Shown: positions 37,980 to 41,210 of the stretch, piece after piece
Numbering within the stretch: position 1 is the first letter of the stretch
Layout of the letters: each line of letters starts with the position of its first letter
Source: Nitrospinota bacterium
GTDB taxonomy: Bacteria > Nitrospinota_A > UBA7883 > JACRGQ01
NCBI GenBank assembly: GCA_016217735.1
Contig: JACRGQ010000040.1
Coordinates: forward strand, 1-41,210
DNA length: 41,210 nt
Direction of reading: 5' to 3'
The notes under the pieces: model-generated
What the model was told of the DNA's origin: nothing
Databases searched by the model: none
What the model saw: the letters and a program-made list of their open reading frames with translations, nothing else
Position numbers and translations under genes: made by a program

Positions 37980-39650
37980 ATGGCTATTACACCGACCAGC
38001 TCGGGCGCGGCACCGATACAGATAACCGGCCTGATCTCCGGACTCGACAGCACCAGCATTGTCCAAAAGCTTGTGGAGTTGGAAAAAGCCCCAGTCACCT
38101 CCCTGCAAAATAAACAGGCCGCCATAAGCGATCAGGTCACCGCTTGGCAGACATTAAACACCAAGCTGCTTACGCTCAACACCGCGGTGCATAACCTGAA
38201 TACGAACCAGAAATTCCGCGGCACCAATGGCACCTTCACGAACAGCATTTCGGGGGGGGGCAACATCGTGAACATGTCCACCACCGGCAACGCGGGGAGC
38301 GGCACTTATAGTTTTGCCGTCAACAACCTGGCGGCACAGCACAAAATGCAAAGCGCCACCGGATACAGCTCCGCCACCGCCTCCGCCGGCATCAGCGGCA
38401 TGACCATTACTAAAGGGGGCGTCAGCCAGTCATTCACCCAAAGTTCCCTGCAAGACCTCAGCAGCGCCATAAACTCTTCATCGCTGGGTATTACCGCCAG
38501 CATCGTGAATGGCGGCAGCAGCGACGCACCGAGCTACCGGATGCTCCTCACCAGCAACGATACCGGCGCCAACCAATCATTCACGGTTTCCACGGTGCCG
38601 GGACAGAACGGTTTGGGCCCTGACCCGAACCCGTTGACCTTCACCACCACCCAGACGGCGCGGGACGCCTCGATAACGCTGGATGGCCTTACCGTTACCC
38701 GCGCCTCCAACACGGTCAACGACCTGTTGCCGGGCATGAGCCTTTCGCTCATCGGCACCGGCAGCGGCGAGATAACGCTGGCGAGCGACAACGCCACCAT
38801 CGTTAAAAACATACAGTCCTTCGCCACCGCCTACAACGACGTGATGGATTTTACCCACGCCCAGATGGCCTATACGAAGGGCCAGAGCACCCAGCCGCTC
38901 TTCGGCAACAGCACGCTGCTGAACATCCAACAGGGGCTGAACAGTATCGTCAGCGGCCCCGTTGACGGTCTTCCATCCGACAATGGCTACACCTCGCTTA
39001 GCCAGGTGGGCGTTACCACCGATGTCAACAACCGTTTGAACGTGGATACCGCCAAGCTCACCCAGGCGCTTAGCGGCAATGCCACCGGCGTGCGCCGCCT
39101 CTTCACGCCGAATGCGCAGGGGACATATACATACGTGTACGCCACGGGCGCCACCGTATCCGGCGTCTACGATACCCAGGTTACCAGCGACGCAAACGGC
39201 CAGCCGGTGATGCAGATGCGCCGCCAGGGCACCTCGAACTGGATCACCATGACCCAGAGCGGCAATACCTTCGATGGCCCCGCCGGGGGCGACTTGGCGG
39301 GTTTCGCCATGGAAGCCAACAACATCCATGCCGGTGATACCGGCACCATGAACGTCTCCGTCGGCATCGCCGAAAAACTTTCCTACCGCACCGGCTTTTA
39401 CACGGAATACTCATCGCAGGGAGCCATCTACAACGAACAGACCTCCCTCACCAAGAGAAACGACGACTACCAGAAGCAAATCGACACCCTCAATATGCGG
39501 ATCAAGAAAAAGTCGGACGACCTCACCGCGAAATACGCGCGGCTCGAAAGCCTCCTGGCGACGCTCAAAGGCCAAAGCAGCTATCTGTCACAACAGCTTT
39601 CCACCCTGCCGAGCACGATGCAAGGCCGGGTTGCCCAAAGAATGAGATAA
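37980..39650 (+). CDS. fliD: Flagellar filament cap protein FliD
   Basis: 556-residue hook-associated protein 2, which caps the growing filament and folds exported flagellin. N-terminal GLISGLDSTSIVQKLVELEK is the FliD_N motif; the middle is a long Thr/Ser/Gly/Asn-rich domain with FliD-type repeats; the C-terminal FliD_C domain has coiled-coil helices (YNEQTSLTKRNDDYQKQID, RIKKKSDDLTAKYARLESLL). GAGGAG lies eight bases before the ATG. It precedes fliS by 13 bp. Confidence 0.95.
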   Translation: MAITPTSSGAAPIQITGLISGLDSTSIVQKLVELEKAPVTSLQNKQAAISDQVTAWQTLNTKLLTLNTAVHNLNTNQKFRGTNGTFTNSISGGGNIVNMSTTGNAGSGTYSFAVNNLAAQHKMQSATGYSSATASAGISGMTITKGGVSQSFTQSSLQDLSSAINSSSLGITASIVNGGSSDAPSYRMLLTSNDTGANQSFTVSTVPGQNGLGPDPNPLTFTTTQTARDASITLDGLTVTRASNTVNDLLPGMSLSLIGTGSGEITLASDNATIVKNIQSFATAYNDVMDFTHAQMAYTKGQSTQPLFGNSTLLNIQQGLNSIVSGPVDGLPSDNGYTSLSQVGVTTDVNNRLNVDTAKLTQALSGNATGVRRLFTPNAQGTYTYVYATGATVSGVYDTQVTSDANGQPVMQMRRQGTSNWITMTQSGNTFDGPAGGDLAGFAMEANNIHAGDTGTMNVSVGIAEKLSYRTGFYTEYSSQGAIYNEQTSLTKRNDDYQKQIDTLNMRIKKKSDDLTAKYARLESLLATLKGQSSYLSQQLSTLPSTMQGRVAQRMR

Positions 39651-39663
39651 GGAGAAGCGGGAT

Positions 39664-40095
39664 ATGGTAAACAGACAGGTGATGGCCTACAAAACGGCGG
39701 AAGTGGGCACCGCCAGCAAACTTAAGCTGGTTATCATGATGTACGATGGAGCGATCCGCTTCCTCAACGAATGCAAAAAGCGGATCGACGCGGGCGATAT
39801 CGCCGGCCGCGGGCTCTACATATCGAAAACCCAGCGGATCATCGGCGAACTGCAAGAATCGCTGAACGTGCCGCAGGGGGGTGAAATTGCCCTGCAGTTG
39901 GAACAGCTCTACGGCTTCGTGATGCAGAATCTTACGAAAGCGAACATCAAAGGGGACAAGACCGCCATCGACCAGGCCCTGCATGTGCTGGAAAACCTCC
40001 GCGACGCATGGGGGCAGGTAATGCAAAACGCGCAGGCCAAAACAACGGCTGAGAAGCAGGCCGTCACAATACCGCGCGTGGCCGTACAGCTCTAG
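39664..40095 (+). CDS. fliS: Flagellin export chaperone FliS
   Basis: 143-residue cytosolic helical bundle that binds the flagellin C-terminus. The family opening is seen as MAYKTAEVGTASKLKLVIM followed by YDGAIRFLNECKKRID, then KTQRIIGELQESLN. AAGGAG lies nine bases upstream of the ATG. It is co-transcribed with fliD. Confidence 0.95.
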   Translation: MVNRQVMAYKTAEVGTASKLKLVIMMYDGAIRFLNECKKRIDAGDIAGRGLYISKTQRIIGELQESLNVPQGGEIALQLEQLYGFVMQNLTKANIKGDKTAIDQALHVLENLRDAWGQVMQNAQAKTTAEKQAVTIPRVAVQL

Positions 40096-40182
40096 GGGTC
40101 TCGGCTCACGCACCCCGCCCGCTCCCCTGAACGGCTCGAAATCTCCCTCCCTCCCAAAGGTTTATTCGCGTAAAATGGGGGC

Positions 40183-40701
40183 ATGGGTAAACGGATACTT
40201 ATCGTCATCGCACAGCACAGATTCCGCGACGAGGAATTTGAGCACCCCAAGGCCGTTTTCGCCCAAAAAGGCTTCACCGTGACGGTGGCCGCTCCGGAAA
40301 AAAAAGAGGCCACCGGCATGAAGGGGGCGAAGGTCATGCCCGATTTGTCGATCGCCGACGCCGCAACGCAACAGTATGACGCCGTCGTGGTGGTGGGCGG
40401 CGGCGGCGCGCGGGAAGACCTCTGGAATAACCGGACGCTCTTCAATATCCTGAACGCCCACCACGCCGCCGGTAAACCGGTGGCCGCCATCTGCATCGCC
40501 CCGGTGGCGCTGGCGCATGCGGGACTGCTTAAAGGGATTTCCGCCACCGTCTACAAAGAGCCCGATACGCTGGCTGAATTCGCCAAACATGGGGCGAAAC
40601 TGGAAGAGAAAGACGTAGTGGTGTCGGGCCGCATCGTCACCGCCAACGGACCGGCGGCGGCCCGGCAGTTCGGCCAGGCCGTGGCGGCGTTGCTGGCTTG
40701 A
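40183..40701 (+). CDS. DJ-1/PfpI family protein
   Basis: 172-residue cytosolic protein of the DJ-1/ThiJ/PfpI superfamily. The family opening is seen in RILIVIAQHRFRDEEF, the acidic position lying in the DEEFEHP stretch, and the nucleophile elbow is AAICIAPVALA (Cys at about residue 105). Members include deglycase-like proteins, stress proteins and proteases; the activity cannot be assigned. A purine-rich GGGGGC touches the ATG, so the ribosome site is atypical. A small hairpin follows at 40704-40721. Confidence 0.85.
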   Translation: MGKRILIVIAQHRFRDEEFEHPKAVFAQKGFTVTVAAPEKKEATGMKGAKVMPDLSIADAATQQYDAVVVVGGGGAREDLWNNRTLFNILNAHHAAGKPVAAICIAPVALAHAGLLKGISATVYKEPDTLAEFAKHGAKLEEKDVVVSGRIVTANGPAAARQFGQAVAALLA

Positions 40702-40703
40702 AA

Positions 40704-40721
40704 GCGGCCGTCGGCGGCCGC
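40704..40721. other. GC hairpin after the DJ-1/PfpI gene
   Basis: GCGGCCG-TCGG-CGGCCGC, perfect 7-bp arms with a 4-base loop, immediately after the stop. No T-run follows. It is likely a 3' structure rather than a classical terminator. Confidence 0.35.
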
Positions 40722-40741
40722 ACAAACGCCGCAAAAGAATT

Positions 40742-40770
40742 TTGCCCGGATACCGGCTTTCTGTTAGTAT
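40742..40770 (+). promoter_or_regulatory. Promoter of tRNA-Cys
   Basis: TTGCCC (40742-40747), 17 bp, TAGTAT (40765-40770): four matches in each hexamer with ideal spacing. The start of transcription would be about 40777, 14 bases before the mature tRNA end. Confidence 0.5.
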
Positions 40771-40790
40771 GGCCTTCTTTCTGGAAGAAC

Positions 40791-40864
<74 letters not shown>

Positions 40865-40937
40865 ATAAACAGCCCGGTCATAAAGGCGTGTCGACAGCAT
40901 CAAAAATGGCCCATAGCGGGATGTCGCGGATAACCAC

Positions 40938-41210
40938 ATGAAAATCCTCTCTAAAAACGAATTAAAATCATTTCTCTACTCCTTCAGGCCATTGCGGAAG
41001 GCCGGCTATTGGCTGGGAATGTTCCGCAATCCCATGTTTAAAGCGGTGGAGATTGAAACAACCTCGGCGTGCAACCGGGACTGTGCATATTGCCCCGTTT
41101 CTGTCAGCCCCAGGCCAGCCAAGATGATGGATGAGGCGCTCTTCAAAAAAATCGTGGGGGACCTCCATGCCATCAACTATAAAGGGACGCTTTTCTTCTG
41201 CTTTTACAGC
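40938..41210 (+). CDS. Radical SAM protein (5' part, cut by the window edge)
   Basis: Ninety-one codons, open to the window end. After a basic N-terminus (SFLYSFRPLRKAGYWLGMF) comes the radical SAM cluster motif CNRDCAYC (about residues 50-57), preceded by AVEIETTSA as in SPASM/MoaA-like enzymes, and FKKIVGDLHAINYKGTLFF after it. The cobalamin domain of the other radical SAM gene is absent. The start at 40938 has no strong ribosome site. The substrate is unknown. Confidence 0.85.
   Translation, partial: MKILSKNELKSFLYSFRPLRKAGYWLGMFRNPMFKAVEIETTSACNRDCAYCPVSVSPRPAKMMDEALFKKIVGDLHAINYKGTLFFCFYS

Overview
The window is a GC-rich stretch of chromosome from a Gram-negative, flagellated, probably anaerobic or facultative bacterium with a cytochrome-based respiratory chain. 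The evidence is two beta-barrel outer-membrane proteins, a periplasmic Spy-like protein, PBP1A, O-antigen-type sugar epimerases, a chemotaxis kinase and a flagellar filament cluster, together with a siroheme-decarboxylase pair (AhbA/AhbB) and six multiheme c-type cytochrome genes. This set suits the Desulfobacterota, Nitrospirota or Nitrospinota type of bacterium. The phylum cannot be fixed from the sequence alone.

Layout. 1-2.5 kb: cheA on the minus strand behind a near-consensus sigma-70 promoter, and at the left edge the possible start of a further minus-strand gene. 2.6-4.5 kb: ahbA-ahbB-pfkB operon. 4.6-6.1 kb: a three-gene envelope-stress or metal-sensing module (Spy/CnrX-like sensor, ECF sigma factor, short one-TM anti-sigma candidate) behind an ECF-type promoter. 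6.2-7.0 kb: ferredoxin-NADP reductase. 7.1-18.2 kb: the electron-transfer island. A pentaheme cytochrome is divergent from a five-gene plus-strand operon (barrel, 9-heme periplasmic cytochrome, 13-heme lipoprotein, triheme cytochrome, 19-heme/cytochrome b fusion), which converges on an 18-site NapC-like cytochrome. Together these genes encode 67 potential heme c sites. 18.3-21.1 kb: a P-type cation ATPase. 21.2-26.6 kb: sufB-DUF2283-sufC-sufD-sufS-sufU. 26.6-28.9 kb: an intergenic repeat and two sugar epimerases. 29-34.4 kb: a barrel protein and a coaBC-udg-PBP1A operon. 34.5-34.6 kb: a 151-bp MITE-like element with an 8-bp target duplication. 34.9-36.3 kb: a B12-binding radical SAM protein. 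36.6-40.1 kb: flagellin, a FlaG-position gene, fliD and fliS, with a terminator and a FliA promoter between the flaG-like gene and fliD. 40.2-41.2 kb: a DJ-1/PfpI protein, tRNA-Cys and the start of a radical SAM gene.

How it may work together (inference). The island looks like a complete electron conduit. A quinol-linked inner-membrane module (19-heme/cyt b fusion and/or the NapC-like protein) would pass electrons through periplasmic carriers (triheme and 9-heme) to a porin-cytochrome unit in the outer membrane (barrel plus 13-heme lipoprotein). The parts resemble Mtr, Ext and Cbc systems in concept, but their combination, heme numbers and small barrel are unusual. The nearby siroheme-decarboxylase genes fit a high heme demand, and the suf operon would supply Fe-S clusters.
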